NCBI GenBank assembly: GCA_945871955.1
Contig: CAMBXR010000023.1
Location: 1 to 40,735 of the forward strand
Reading direction: 5' to 3'
DNA length: 40,735 nt
Origin: an uncultured Clostridium sp.
GTDB taxonomy: Bacteria > Bacillota > Clostridia > Peptostreptococcales > Peptostreptococcaceae
Made by a program: the position numbers and the translations under genes. The notes under the pieces are model-generated. The model saw nothing but the letters and a program-made list of their open reading frames with translations. It had not been told where the DNA came from and ran no database searches. Below are positions 8,023 through 16,496 of the stretch, piece by piece. The number at the start of each line of letters is the position of its first letter. Position 1 is the first letter of the stretch.

Positions 8023-8898
8023 TTATTTATTAAAATCAAAACTTTCTTTGTCTTTAATATGCTGTCCTACTATTTCTGCCACATCAGTTATAGTCATAAA
8101 GGCAGATACATCATCATCTCCAACTATTTTCTTAAGCTCTCTAACTTCTATTCTCGTAACTACTACATATAAAACTACTTTCTTGCCACTTATCAGACCT
8201 TCCCCTTCAATAAAGGTAACAGTTCTTCCTAGCTTTTTATATATACTATTTGCAATTTCTTCACCATTATTTGTAATAATAAGAGCTGCCTTGGCTTGGT
8301 CCAAGCCCTCCGATACTATATCTATAATTTTATAAGTTATAAAATATGTCATTATGGAATAAAGAGCCCTATCCCATCCAAATAAAATACCTGCAACCAT
8401 ATAAATAACTAAATTAACTAATAATATTACTTGGCCTACGGAAAAAGAAGTTTTCTTATTGATTAATATGGCAATAGTCTCCACTCCATCTAAGCAAGCT
8501 CCATATCTAATAACAAAGCCTACCCCTATTCCTAGCAATAGTCCACCAAATACTGTAGCAAGTAGTATATCACTAGTTACTACATCAACTTGTTTAAAAG
8601 CTTCTAATAATAAAGAAAATAGAACCATGGCAACAGATGATTGAATTAAAAAGTTTTTACCTAAGTGTTTAAATCCTAATAATAAAAATGGAATATTTAT
8701 TATTACTATAAAAATACTCAAGTTTATATTAGTTAAAAAACTGAGAATTATAGATATACCTGTAATTCCACCATCTATAATTCTATTTGGAATTAAAAAC
8801 ACCTCCAACGCTAGAGCTGCTAATAAAATACCTATGGTCATAAACATATAAGTAAGCACAACTACTACCCAAGAATTGTATTCTTTATGCTTAAACAT
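8023..8898 (-). CDS. YitT-family membrane protein (DUF161 plus DUF2179)
   Basis: A 291-residue protein with about five or six membrane segments in the first ~200 residues (for example LALEVFLIPNRIIDGGITGIS and GIGVGFVIRYGACLDGVETIA), then a soluble DUF2179 domain (about 205-280). Both layout and length are normal for the YitT family, which is widespread in Firmicutes. The molecular role is not established; transport or regulation of small molecules has been suggested. The start follows AGAGGTGG. It is probably transcribed alone. Confidence 0.9.
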   Translation of the reverse strand: MFKHKEYNSWVVVVLTYMFMTIGILLAALALEVFLIPNRIIDGGITGISIILSFLTNINLSIFIVIINIPFLLLGFKHLGKNFLIQSSVAMVLFSLLLEAFKQVDVVTSDILLATVFGGLLLGIGVGFVIRYGACLDGVETIAILINKKTSFSVGQVILLVNLVIYMVAGILFGWDRALYSIMTYFITYKIIDIVSEGLDQAKAALIITNNGEEIANSIYKKLGRTVTFIEGEGLISGKKVVLYVVVTRIEVRELKKIVGDDDVSAFMTITDVAEIVGQHIKDKESFDFNK

Positions 8899-9009
8899 AC
8901 AACCACCTCTTTTTAACTTTTATTTCTTATACTAATAATTATATTCCACTTTTTAGATTCTTTATAAATTATTTAAATTAAAGTACATATTTATATTAAA
9001 ATTTTTATC

Positions 9010-9795
9010 TTAAATATTTGCAGTATGAAGTATAGAATCATAATTTTTCATAAGATTTTCAAAAGATCTATGATCAGATTTATAACCTATACCTTCTCTT
9101 TTTTTATTTTTATCTATTAATTTATATGATTCACAAGCCTTTCTTATCTTCTCTTTATCTTTTTCATTTACTACTTTGTAAAAAATTCTTTCACTTTCAG
9201 GAATATCTTTTTTATATTCTGGCTTTACAAAATATTTCACATCTTTAACTTTTCCTGCATTATATAAAGACTGAATTACTGACCCATTTTTCAAATGTTG
9301 TAAATGCCAGTCTAATTTATATGTGTGAGCTACATGAGTTACACTATTTAATTCATTTTCAAATTTTAATGCGACTTGTTCCATTAAATCAAAACTTGTA
9401 GAATTACTTTTATTTATTCTAGGTAATAAAATTACATTTTTTCTTTTTATACCTAGATTTTCTACTGCCTCAAGAAATTCTCTTTCTCTATACTCATATT
9501 TCTCTTCTTGGCTCATATTTTCAAAAGTTTTTTCATTTTTAAATATTTTTATTCCTGTACCATATGATACTTGTACTATATATACATTATCTGCACCTAC
9601 TTCATTTATAGCCTCAATAATTGCTGCTGATGCCCAAAGCGTTTCATCATCTTGGTGTTGTGCATAAAATACTACATTATCTTTAAATTTTGTATCTCCA
9701 TAAGTATCTTCATTTTCAAATCCAGTTATAAATAAGGATATTATAAGAGCAATTAGTAAACACATCCCCAATCTAATTCTTTTATTTATAATCAT
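9010..9795 (-). CDS. Exported PIG-L/LmbE-family deacetylase-like protein
   Basis: A 261-residue protein with an N-terminal hydrophobic signal or anchor (about 9-26) and then a PIG-L-type domain on the outer side of the membrane. AQHQDDETLW (His47, Asp49, Asp50, Glu51) is the family's H-P-D-D-E zinc motif with Gln in place of Pro. The third zinc ligand is probably in HTYKLDWHLQH (157-167). Family members deacetylate N-acetylglucosamine groups of glycolipids, thiols or sugars, so a cell-surface glycan is a plausible target here. The start follows AGAGGGAGAAT. An isolated gene by spacing. Confidence 0.75.
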   Translation of the reverse strand: MIINKRIRLGMCLLIALIISLFITGFENEDTYGDTKFKDNVVFYAQHQDDETLWASAAIIEAINEVGADNVYIVQVSYGTGIKIFKNEKTFENMSQEEKYEYREREFLEAVENLGIKRKNVILLPRINKSNSTSFDLMEQVALKFENELNSVTHVAHTYKLDWHLQHLKNGSVIQSLYNAGKVKDVKYFVKPEYKKDIPESERIFYKVVNEKDKEKIRKACESYKLIDKNKKREGIGYKSDHRSFENLMKNYDSILHTANI

Positions 9796-9901
9796 ATTCT
9801 CCCTCTTTCCCCATAGTTTGTTAGAATCAATTATACCATGTAAATATTTCTAAATTGTTACAGAATTACAATTTTTTCCTTACAATTATGTAACATATAA
9901 A

Positions 9902-9932
9902 AAAAACATAGTAATAAGCTACTATGTTTTTA
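9902..9932. terminator. Terminator of murI
   Basis: AAAAACATAGTA and TACTATGTTTTT form a 12-bp stem with a 6-base loop, directly after the murI stop on the minus strand. Confidence 0.85.
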
Positions 9933-10706
9933 TCTATTTAATAATTTTTGTGATAATTTTATAAATCTTTCATCTTTTGATGAATTAAATATCTTTATAC
10001 TACCATTTTCATTGTTATCTTTAAGTTCATTTCTTTCTATTAAAGTTTCTTTTAGATGATTTGTAGTTCCTAAATTTCCATCTACTATATCTATATTATT
10101 ATTTAATATTTTTTCCATATATTCTTTATAAAATACAAAATGAGTACATCCTAAAACAACGCTATTGATTTTTTTCATATCTAAATCTTTATAATAACTT
10201 CTTATTTGATTTTCTACAATTTCTTCGTTGTCTAATAAATCATTCTCAACTATATTAACAAGTTCTGGACATGGCATTTTTATAACAGTATTATCATTAT
10301 CATATCTTGACATTAAGTTATTAAATTTTTCTTCTCTTAATGTAAGTGGTGTTGCCATTACTACTATTGTATTATCAGTTTTTCCATCGGCAGCTACTTT
10401 TAGAGCTGGCTCCATTCCTATAATAGGTAGATATGAATATTTTTCTCTAAGTACATTTGCCGCTGCAGATGTGGCAGTATTACAAGCGATAACTACTGCT
10501 TTTACACCCTCTTTTAAGAAAAATTCTATTATTTTCTCACATCTTTCAGTTATTTCTTCCTTTGTTTTTGTTCCATATGGTGCATTGGCAGAATCTCCAT
10601 AATATATAAATTTTTCATTAGGCATGGATTTTACAAGTTCTTTTAATACGCTAATTCCACCTAAGCCAGAATCAAAAACACCTATGGCTTTATCTTTATT
10701 GTTCAT
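9930..10706 (-). CDS. murI: Glutamate racemase
   Basis: A 258-residue cytosolic enzyme that interconverts L- and D-glutamate for peptidoglycan. The two catalytic cysteines are visible in ACNTAT (Cys75) and GCTH (Cys187), and the N-terminal IGVFDSGLGGISVL and YYGDSANAPYG loops are diagnostic. Length is normal. The start follows TGGAGG, with a 5' leader of about 100 bases from the promoter at 10815-10843. It has its own terminator, so it is a one-gene transcript. Confidence 0.96.
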   Translation of the reverse strand: MNNKDKAIGVFDSGLGGISVLKELVKSMPNEKFIYYGDSANAPYGTKTKEEITERCEKIIEFFLKEGVKAVVIACNTATSAAANVLREKYSYLPIIGMEPALKVAADGKTDNTIVVMATPLTLREEKFNNLMSRYDNDNTVIKMPCPELVNIVENDLLDNEEIVENQIRSYYKDLDMKKINSVVLGCTHFVFYKEYMEKILNNNIDIVDGNLGTTNHLKETLIERNELKDNNENGSIKIFNSSKDERFIKLSQKLLNR

Positions 10707-10814
10707 TATTAAACCTCCATTACTTAAAACTTAACATATATTTTAAATAGCATTACTAATTTATTCTTATATTTCAAAATAATACTTTTTGTATTCATAT
10801 TGTTTACTCTTTTT

Positions 10815-10843
10815 ATTATAAAATAACTCATTTATTTATACAA
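10815..10843 (-). promoter_or_regulatory. Promoter of murI
   Basis: On the minus strand TTGTAT (10838-10843) and TATAAT (10815-10820) are separated by 17 bases. This is a near-consensus housekeeping promoter, consistent with constitutive expression. Confidence 0.7.
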
Positions 10844-10845
10844 AG

Positions 10846-10886
10846 AAAAAATCTTTCCTTATCATATATTAAAGGAAAGATTTTTT
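10846..10886. terminator. Bidirectional terminator downstream of the ptb gene set
   Basis: AAAAAATCTTTCCTT and its complement form a 15-bp stem with an 11-base loop and flanking T runs on both strands. On the minus strand it is the first strong terminator after ptb, so ptb transcripts should carry a ~200-base 3' tail that includes the structured element. Confidence 0.85.
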
Positions 10887-10979
10887 ACTTACTAGGACAT
10901 TATATTATCATTTTTATTGTGTAAAACTCCTACAATTAAGTACTATCAATATGCATAATTTGTAGTAAAAAAGTAAATT

Positions 10980-11070
10980 TTGAGCAACGGGATAGGTCTG
11001 AAGTGATAGCGAAGACTTAGACGTTGGCGACATGAAGTGTAGCGCCCACACAGTGGCTTAAGCGAAGCGA
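10980..11070. repeat. GC-rich cloverleaf-like structured intergenic element
   Basis: I count 47 G or C in the 89 bases 10982-11070 (53%), against roughly a quarter in the flanks. Possible pairings: a closing stem TTGAGC (10980-10985) with GCTTAA (11056-11061), one G-T pair; hairpin GTCTGAAGT (10996-11004) with ACTTAGAC (11015-11022), one bulge; hairpin GGCGACA (11026-11032) with TGT and CGCC up to 11046, two-base bulge; and a small CAC/GTG hairpin at 11047-11055. It ends GCGAAGCGA followed by a T run. There is no open frame. It could be a dispersed palindromic repeat or a 3'-UTR RNA. It does not read as a tRNA. Confidence 0.5.
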
Positions 11071-11086
11071 ATTTTTTATAATAAAT

Positions 11087-11998
11087 CTATTTATTATATT
11101 TGGCAATCAATGCTCCATAGGCTATGGAGTATAATTTAGATTCATGACTATCGGCCCTTGATACTAAAACTATGGGAGCTTTTGCACCCATTATTATTCC
11201 GGCAGATTTTGCTCCTGCAAAATATGTTAATGCTTTTCCTATACCATTCCCTACCTCAATAGTTGGCATTAACATTATATCTGTTTCTCCCGCAACTTTA
11301 CTTTCAAATCCTTTTATCTTAGCAGCTTCTTTTGATACAGCTAAATCAAAGGCTAAAGGTCCCTCTACAATAACATTATCACCAAATTCTCCTCTATTAC
11401 CGGCTTCCTGTAATGCTTTTGCATCTACTGTAGCTTGCATCTTAGGATTTACTTTTTCCTTAGCTGCTAAACATGCAACATTTATATTTGTAAGCCCAAG
11501 TGGATTTGTTGCTTTTATGGCATTTTTCAATATTTTTACCTTTTGTTCATAATCTGGTGATATATTCATTCCACCATCAGTTGTAACTAATAATTTATTA
11601 TAACTTGGTATCTCATATACCATAACATGACTTAATAGGCTATCAGTTCTAAGTCCCCACTCTTTATTTAAAACAGCTTTTAATATTACTGATGTATCTA
11701 ATAATCCCTTCATTACAAAATCAGCTTTTTTTGAAGAAACCAATTTAACAGCAGTTTTTGCACATTCTTCAATTGTATCTTTTTGAATTATCTTTATATC
11801 ATCTAAATTAAATCCTATTTTTTTACTAATTTCTTTTATCTTATTTTCATCACCTATTAATATTGGAATTATTATCTCTTTTTCAACAGCTTCTTTTATA
11901 GCTAATAAAACTTCTTCATCATGAGCAGCTGCAACAGATAATAATACTTTTTCATTTCCCCTTAATTGATTTAATATATCCTCTAATTTATTTATCAT
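11087..11998 (-). CDS. ptb: Phosphate butyryltransferase-type acyltransferase
   Basis: A 303-residue cytosolic enzyme that exchanges CoA for phosphate on a short or branched acyl-CoA. It has the Pta/Ptb fold: FVMKGLLDTSVILKAVL near 95-111, TTDGGMNISPDYEQK near 160, and the C-terminal GKALTYFAGAKSAGIIMGAKAP. Length matches Ptb and not the longer Pta. Its partner kinase gene lies two genes upstream with a merR-type gene between. The start follows AAAGGGG, only 12 bases after the regulator gene, so the two are co-transcribed. In this context the substrate may be an arylacetyl-CoA or branched acyl-CoA in place of butyryl-CoA. Confidence 0.9.
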   Translation of the reverse strand: MINKLEDILNQLRGNEKVLLSVAAAHDEEVLLAIKEAVEKEIIIPILIGDENKIKEISKKIGFNLDDIKIIQKDTIEECAKTAVKLVSSKKADFVMKGLLDTSVILKAVLNKEWGLRTDSLLSHVMVYEIPSYNKLLVTTDGGMNISPDYEQKVKILKNAIKATNPLGLTNINVACLAAKEKVNPKMQATVDAKALQEAGNRGEFGDNVIVEGPLAFDLAVSKEAAKIKGFESKVAGETDIMLMPTIEVGNGIGKALTYFAGAKSAGIIMGAKAPIVLVSRADSHESKLYSIAYGALIAKYNK

Positions 11999-12010
11999 AA
12001 TTTTTCCCCT

Positions 12011-12829
12011 TTATTTTTTAACTAAAATTTGCAACTCCATCACAACATCTTCATCACTTAAAGATAAACTAGGATCTGTTAATTCCATTTCCAAAGAATC
12101 ATCTAAAATCTCATATCCCTGTTCATTAATATAATTTATTAACTGTTCATAATATGGTGGTGCATCCTTATGAATACCATTAAATCTCAGACAAACATAA
12201 GTCCCCTTTGGAAAAATTTTAATTAAGTTTTTATTGTATTTTTCCTCTTCTATCATGATAAAAATAGATTTATATTCATTATATTTTCTATTAATTAAAT
12301 CCTCTCTATCTACAGATATACCCACCAGGCCATAAGTAAGAAATATTTTATGGTCTGATATTTGAGTTAATTTTCTAAGGGATAGCTCTATATCATAATC
12401 CGTCTTAATACTATGTCTAAGATGAACAGCCTGTCTTTCATTAAAGTCCACTTCTCTAATAACACCTATCAAATCATCTCTTGTAGAATCTTTAATTTGA
12501 ATTATTTTATTATTTATTTTATGTTTAATTAGCTCCAACTCACTTATCTTTTGATTAATTATATTACTTTGTTCCTCCAGTGAATTAATAACCTCTTCAT
12601 TATTTATATTATTTAAATGATATTTTATTTTTTCTAAGGAAAGTCCTAATTCCTTTAAATATTTTATAGTTTCTAAATACTGAAACTGGTCTAGAGTATA
12701 GTATCTATATTTATTATCTTTATTAACAAAACTAGGTTTAAACAAATCTATTTCATCATAATATCTTAATGTTTTTTTATTTATATCAAATAATTTAGAT
12801 ATCTCTCCTATAGTAAAAAAATCCTTCAT
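12011..12829 (-). CDS. MerR-family regulator with a GyrI-like effector domain
   Basis: A 272-residue protein. FFTIGEISKLFDINKKTLRYYDEIDLFKPS is the MerR winged helix-turn-helix (about 1-70), a dimerising coiled coil follows (about 75-120), and the C-terminal ~150 residues resemble the BmrR/GyrI small-molecule domain (for example KGTYVCLRFNGIHKDAPPYYEQL and a closing MELQILVKK). I chose the ATG at 12827-12829: an upstream in-frame ATG at 12856 sits before the AGGGGAG ribosome site. It lies inside the ior-buk-ptb gene set, and the first promoter of that set has MerR architecture, so it probably senses a pathway acid or amine and activates the set. Confidence 0.85.
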   Translation of the reverse strand: MKDFFTIGEISKLFDINKKTLRYYDEIDLFKPSFVNKDNKYRYYTLDQFQYLETIKYLKELGLSLEKIKYHLNNINNEEVINSLEEQSNIINQKISELELIKHKINNKIIQIKDSTRDDLIGVIREVDFNERQAVHLRHSIKTDYDIELSLRKLTQISDHKIFLTYGLVGISVDREDLINRKYNEYKSIFIMIEEEKYNKNLIKIFPKGTYVCLRFNGIHKDAPPYYEQLINYINEQGYEILDDSLEMELTDPSLSLSDEDVVMELQILVKK

Positions 12830-12872
12830 AATAAAAACTCCCCTAATTTTATACATGCTTATTTATAAATAT

Positions 12873-12901
12873 ATTATATAAAACTAAGGGAGTATATCCA
12901 A
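12873..12901 (-). promoter_or_regulatory. Internal promoter for the merR-type gene and ptb
   Basis: TTGGAT (12896-12901) and TATAAT (12873-12878) are 17 bases apart on the minus strand, in the 108 bases between buk and the regulator gene. It would allow expression of the regulator and ptb apart from the upstream genes. Confidence 0.6.
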
Positions 12902-12937
12902 TTATGTTAAATAATTGACTTATAAAAATATTTATTT

Positions 12938-14023
12938 CTAAGTTCTTGCTAAATCTGCTTCTTTATATATGGTAGCCTTTTCTTCCCCTTCCATTACTCT
13001 AAGTGCTCCAAAAGCTAAAGCCTCCAGTTCATTTTCTCCTGGTAATATTTCTACTGGTGCAATAAACTTAACTCGCTTACTTATGGACTTAGTCATATAT
13101 TTAGAGTAAGCTATTCCACCAGTTATAATTATTGCATCCACATCTCCGTTAACTACTGTTGATAGTTCACCTATTGCTTTGGCTACTTGAAGAGCTAGAG
13201 CATCATATATTAGTTTCGCATATTCATCTCCATTTGCTATTCTTTCTTCAACTTCTCTAGCATCCACAGTATCTAAATAAGAAACTATTCCGCCCTTACC
13301 TCTCATATTTTTAACCATTTCTTTATAAGAATATTTTCCACTGTGACATAAGTCTACTAACATTTTTGATGGTAATCTTCCCGCTCTTTCTGGTGAAAAT
13401 GGTCCTTCTTCATCTGTTACAAAATCCACCATTTTACCCTTTTCATGAACATTTAGGCTTATTCCTCCACCTAAATGAGCTACTATTAAGTTTAAATCCT
13501 TATAATTTTTATTATTCATTTTTGCATATTTTATTGCCATAGCTCTTGTATTTAAAGCATGAGTTAAACAAACTCTATCCAATCCTTTAAGACCTGACAC
13601 TTTTGCTATGTCTTCACTTTCATCAACTGAAACAGGGTCATATATATAAGAATTTACACCTATTTCATTGGCTATGGAATAAGAAATCATGGCACCTAAA
13701 TTTGAAGCATGGTCTAGGGTTGGTCTATGAATTAATCTATCTATCATCTCGTCATTTATTATATAAGCTCCTGATTTTACTGGTGGTAGTCCACCACATC
13801 TGCCTACTACTGCATTTATACTTTTTAATTCTATATTATTTTCTTTTAAAGTATTTTCCACTTCTTTTTTTCTCATTTCAAATTGATCTATTATATTATG
13901 AAATTTCGATAATTCTTCTACAGAATGATTAAGTGATTTAGATAATATTTGAGTCTCACCATCATAAACAGCAAATTTTGTAGATGTTGATCCTGGATTT
14001 ATAGCTAATATTCTATAAGTCAT
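12938..14023 (-). CDS. buk: Butyrate kinase-type acyl kinase
   Basis: A 361-residue cytosolic kinase of the acetokinase superfamily that makes ATP from an acyl-phosphate. ILAINPGSTSTKFAVYDGE (N-terminal phosphate loop), VVGRCGGLPPVKSG, IVAHLGGGISLNVHEKGK and IIITGGIAYSKYM are standard butyrate/branched-chain acid kinase motifs, and the length is normal. It follows iorB by 30 bases with AAAGGGG before the ATG. In this gene set it would complete the path from 2-oxoacid to acid with one ATP. Butyrate, isobutyrate, isovalerate or arylacetates are possible products; sequence alone does not decide. Confidence 0.93.
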   Translation of the reverse strand: MTYRILAINPGSTSTKFAVYDGETQILSKSLNHSVEELSKFHNIIDQFEMRKKEVENTLKENNIELKSINAVVGRCGGLPPVKSGAYIINDEMIDRLIHRPTLDHASNLGAMISYSIANEIGVNSYIYDPVSVDESEDIAKVSGLKGLDRVCLTHALNTRAMAIKYAKMNNKNYKDLNLIVAHLGGGISLNVHEKGKMVDFVTDEEGPFSPERAGRLPSKMLVDLCHSGKYSYKEMVKNMRGKGGIVSYLDTVDAREVEERIANGDEYAKLIYDALALQVAKAIGELSTVVNGDVDAIIITGGIAYSKYMTKSISKRVKFIAPVEILPGENELEALAFGALRVMEGEEKATIYKEADLART

Positions 14024-14053
14024 AATTAAATCCCCTTTTAATATATTTTTTAT

Positions 14054-14650
14054 CTATACAGTTGCACTTGACTCATGATCTATCAATTGCATACCTTCTT
14101 CAAAGGCTTTTAAATTTAAGTCTATATATTTTTCTTTTACATTTTGTTTTATTATATCCTTCCAATCAATATGTTCTAAGTTCATTGATTTTACTAAAGA
14201 ACCTAGTAAAATAACATTCATTACCTTAATATTCCCCAATTCTTCAGCTTTTTTAGCTGCATCTACCATAGTTGCATTTAATCTTTTTAATTCTGCATCT
14301 ATCTCATCTTCTTTATATTCAAATTTCCCAACTAATGTAGATACGGAATTCATTCTAAAATTATTTGTAACAATTTTTCCTTCTGGTTTTAAATATCTAA
14401 TATATCTTAAAGCTTCCATCTTCTCAAAAGAAACTATCATATCCGCTCCACCAATTTCTATAACAGGAGAGTAAACTTTTTCTTCACCATATCTAACTTG
14501 AGATGAAACAGATCCACCTCTTTGACTCATACCATGTATTTCGCTCATTTTTACATCATATCCAGCTTCCATTAGTCCTAGAGTTAATAATTTACTTGCA
14601 AGTATAGTTCCTTGACCACCAACGCCTACTAACATAATACTTTTAGTCAT
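14054..14650 (-). CDS. iorB: Indolepyruvate:ferredoxin oxidoreductase, beta subunit
   Basis: A 198-residue gamma-type domain subunit that pairs with IorA. MLVGVGGQGTILASKLL at the start and EIHGMSQRGGSVSSQVRYG are diagnostic. It helps bind CoA and the 2-oxoacid in the oxidative decarboxylation of aryl pyruvates to aryl-acetyl-CoA with reduced ferredoxin. The ribosome site AAGGAGGGAG lies in the last codons of iorA and only one base separates the two genes, so the subunits are translationally coupled. Confidence 0.94.
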   Translation of the reverse strand: MTKSIMLVGVGGQGTILASKLLTLGLMEAGYDVKMSEIHGMSQRGGSVSSQVRYGEEKVYSPVIEIGGADMIVSFEKMEALRYIRYLKPEGKIVTNNFRMNSVSTLVGKFEYKEDEIDAELKRLNATMVDAAKKAEELGNIKVMNVILLGSLVKSMNLEHIDWKDIIKQNVKEKYIDLNLKAFEEGMQLIDHESSATV

Positions 14651-14651
14651 A

Positions 14652-16436
14652 TTATTCTCCCTCCTTAACTATAGCTTGTTTAGGACATACTTGAGCACAA
14701 ACTTCACATCCTAAACATTGATTTCTATCTATATTAGATTTTTTAATATCTTTATTATATGAAATTGCTGGACATCCTGTTTTAGTACATTTTTTACATC
14801 CTATACATAAATCTTCTAAAACTTTACACTTAGTTGTAAATGGTTTATCAAATTCTTCTATATCTTGTGGTGAGAATTTTTTAAGAGCACATGGCCATCT
14901 TGTTATTATTACAGAAGCCTCCTCATTTTCTAAAGCCCAATCTAGTGCATCATTTACTTCATCTAATTTATTTGGATTTATTACCCTTACATTTTTTATT
15001 CCACAAGCCTTAACTACAGCTTCTATACTTATTTGGGTTGTTTCTTCTCCTTGAAGGGTATAACCTGAACCTGGATTTTGTTGATGTCCTGTCATACCAG
15101 TTATTCTATTATCTAAGATTATTGATATACTATTACCTTTGTTATAAATGATATCTAGTAATCCATTTATTCCTGTATGGAAAAATGTTGAATCTCCAAG
15201 AACTCCAACTACCCTTTTTTTATTTCCTTCTATCATATTAAATACTTGCTGAGCACCATGACCTGAACCCAAAGATGCTCCCATACAAACAACACAATCC
15301 ATGGCATTATACGGATGTGCAAATCCTAAAGTATAGCAACCTATATCTCCTGATACTACTACATCCTTTCTTCTTCCAAGTTCATAAAATAATCCTCTAT
15401 GTGGGCATCCTGCACAAAATGTCGGTGGTCTTGGCACTAATAATTCTTCGTTAGTTTCAATATAATCAAATGTTTTACCATAAACAGCTTTTCTTATCAC
15501 ATCTGGAGTCATTTCTCCATATGCAGGAAAAACATCTTTACCGTGACATTCTATACCTAGTGCTTTTACATGTTCCTCTATAAATGGGTCATTTTCTTCT
15601 ATTACATAAATTTTATCTACTTTTGAAGCAAATTCTTTTATTTTTTCATCTGGCATTGGGAAAGTAAATCCTAACTTTAGATATGATGCATTTTTTCCAA
15701 ATACTTCTTTTGAGAAATTAATACACATTCCGGATGTGATTACACCAATTTTGGTATTATTTATTTCCATATAATTTAGATTTGTCATATTGGAGAAGTC
15801 TTCTAATTTGTGCATTCTTTCTTCTACTTTTACTCTTAATACTTTTGAAACTGCTGGAACTGTCACATATTTATTTGGATTTTTTACATATTCTTTTATT
15901 CCAACTTCTTTTCTATCTTCACACTCAACTATACTCTTTGAGTGACAGAGTCTAGTTGTTAATCTGTATAAAACAGGTGTGTCATACTTTTCACTTATTT
16001 CAAATGCTTCTTTGAACATATCCTTTGCCTCTTGGCTATCAGATGGCTCAAGCATTGGTACTTTTGCTGATCTTGCGTAGTTCCTATTATCTTGTTCATT
16101 TTGAGATGAATGTTGACCTGGTTCATCGGCAGTTATAATTACAAATCCTCCATTTATTCCTGTATAAGCAATTGTAAACAGTGGATCAGCAGCAACATTT
16201 AAACCCACATGTTTCATAGATGCCACAGTTCTAGCTCCTGCTATTGAAGCACCTGCTGCTGATTCTACTGCAACTTTTTCATTTGGCGCCCATTCGGCTT
16301 TTATCTTATCTTTGTATAAAGCTATATTCTCTAGTATTTCAGTACTGGGAGTTCCTGGGTAAGCTGAAGCATATTTTACTCCTGCTTCATAAGCCCCACG
16401 AGCTATGGCCTCATTGCCTGTCATTAATTTTTTCAT
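14652..16436 (-). CDS. iorA: Indolepyruvate:ferredoxin oxidoreductase, alpha subunit
   Basis: A 594-residue TPP and iron-sulfur enzyme subunit. The N-terminal pyrimidine-binding domain (GNEAIARGAYEAG, AYPGTPSTEILE), the TPP domain (GDIGCYTLGFAHPYNAMD and GDSTFFHTGINGL) and a C-terminal ferredoxin-like domain with two cluster motifs, CIGCKKCTKTGCP and CLGCEVCAQVCP, are all intact. The family oxidises indolepyruvate, phenylpyruvate and hydroxyphenylpyruvate to the corresponding acyl-CoA, passing electrons to ferredoxin. The aminotransferase gene 60 bases upstream would supply the 2-oxoacid. The start follows AAGGGGGACT. Confidence 0.95.
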   Translation of the reverse strand: MKKLMTGNEAIARGAYEAGVKYASAYPGTPSTEILENIALYKDKIKAEWAPNEKVAVESAAGASIAGARTVASMKHVGLNVAADPLFTIAYTGINGGFVIITADEPGQHSSQNEQDNRNYARSAKVPMLEPSDSQEAKDMFKEAFEISEKYDTPVLYRLTTRLCHSKSIVECEDRKEVGIKEYVKNPNKYVTVPAVSKVLRVKVEERMHKLEDFSNMTNLNYMEINNTKIGVITSGMCINFSKEVFGKNASYLKLGFTFPMPDEKIKEFASKVDKIYVIEENDPFIEEHVKALGIECHGKDVFPAYGEMTPDVIRKAVYGKTFDYIETNEELLVPRPPTFCAGCPHRGLFYELGRRKDVVVSGDIGCYTLGFAHPYNAMDCVVCMGASLGSGHGAQQVFNMIEGNKKRVVGVLGDSTFFHTGINGLLDIIYNKGNSISIILDNRITGMTGHQQNPGSGYTLQGEETTQISIEAVVKACGIKNVRVINPNKLDEVNDALDWALENEEASVIITRWPCALKKFSPQDIEEFDKPFTTKCKVLEDLCIGCKKCTKTGCPAISYNKDIKKSNIDRNQCLGCEVCAQVCPKQAIVKEGE

Positions 16437-16496
16437 AATTAATAGTCCCCCTTATTCTTTTTATACTAAATTTATGCCTTTATACTAAAATAACGT

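Larger units (their letters stand above)
10707..11086. other. Intergenic region with murI promoter, terminator and structured element
   Basis: No gene is visible in these 380 bases. From left to right it holds the murI leader and promoter, a strong bidirectional terminator (10846-10886), an AT-rich stretch with a weak hairpin (CTACAA near 10930 with TTGTAG near 10960), and a GC-rich structured element (10980-11070) immediately after ptb. Confidence 0.7.

Noticed and set aside
10980-11070. tRNA gene
   Set aside because: The fold has several arms, but there is no 7-bp acceptor stem, no TTC loop and no anticodon arm of correct size.
12830-12856. Upstream ATG for the MerR-type regulator
   Set aside because: The AGGGGAG ribosome site lies between it and the ATG at 12829, and the MerR domain begins right after the second ATG.
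13603-13932. Plus-strand open frame antisense to buk (109 residues)
   Set aside because: Leucine- and histidine-rich reading with no ribosome site or family resemblance; a shadow of buk. The same applies to other antisense frames inside glgP, iorA, ptb, murI and the histidine kinase gene.
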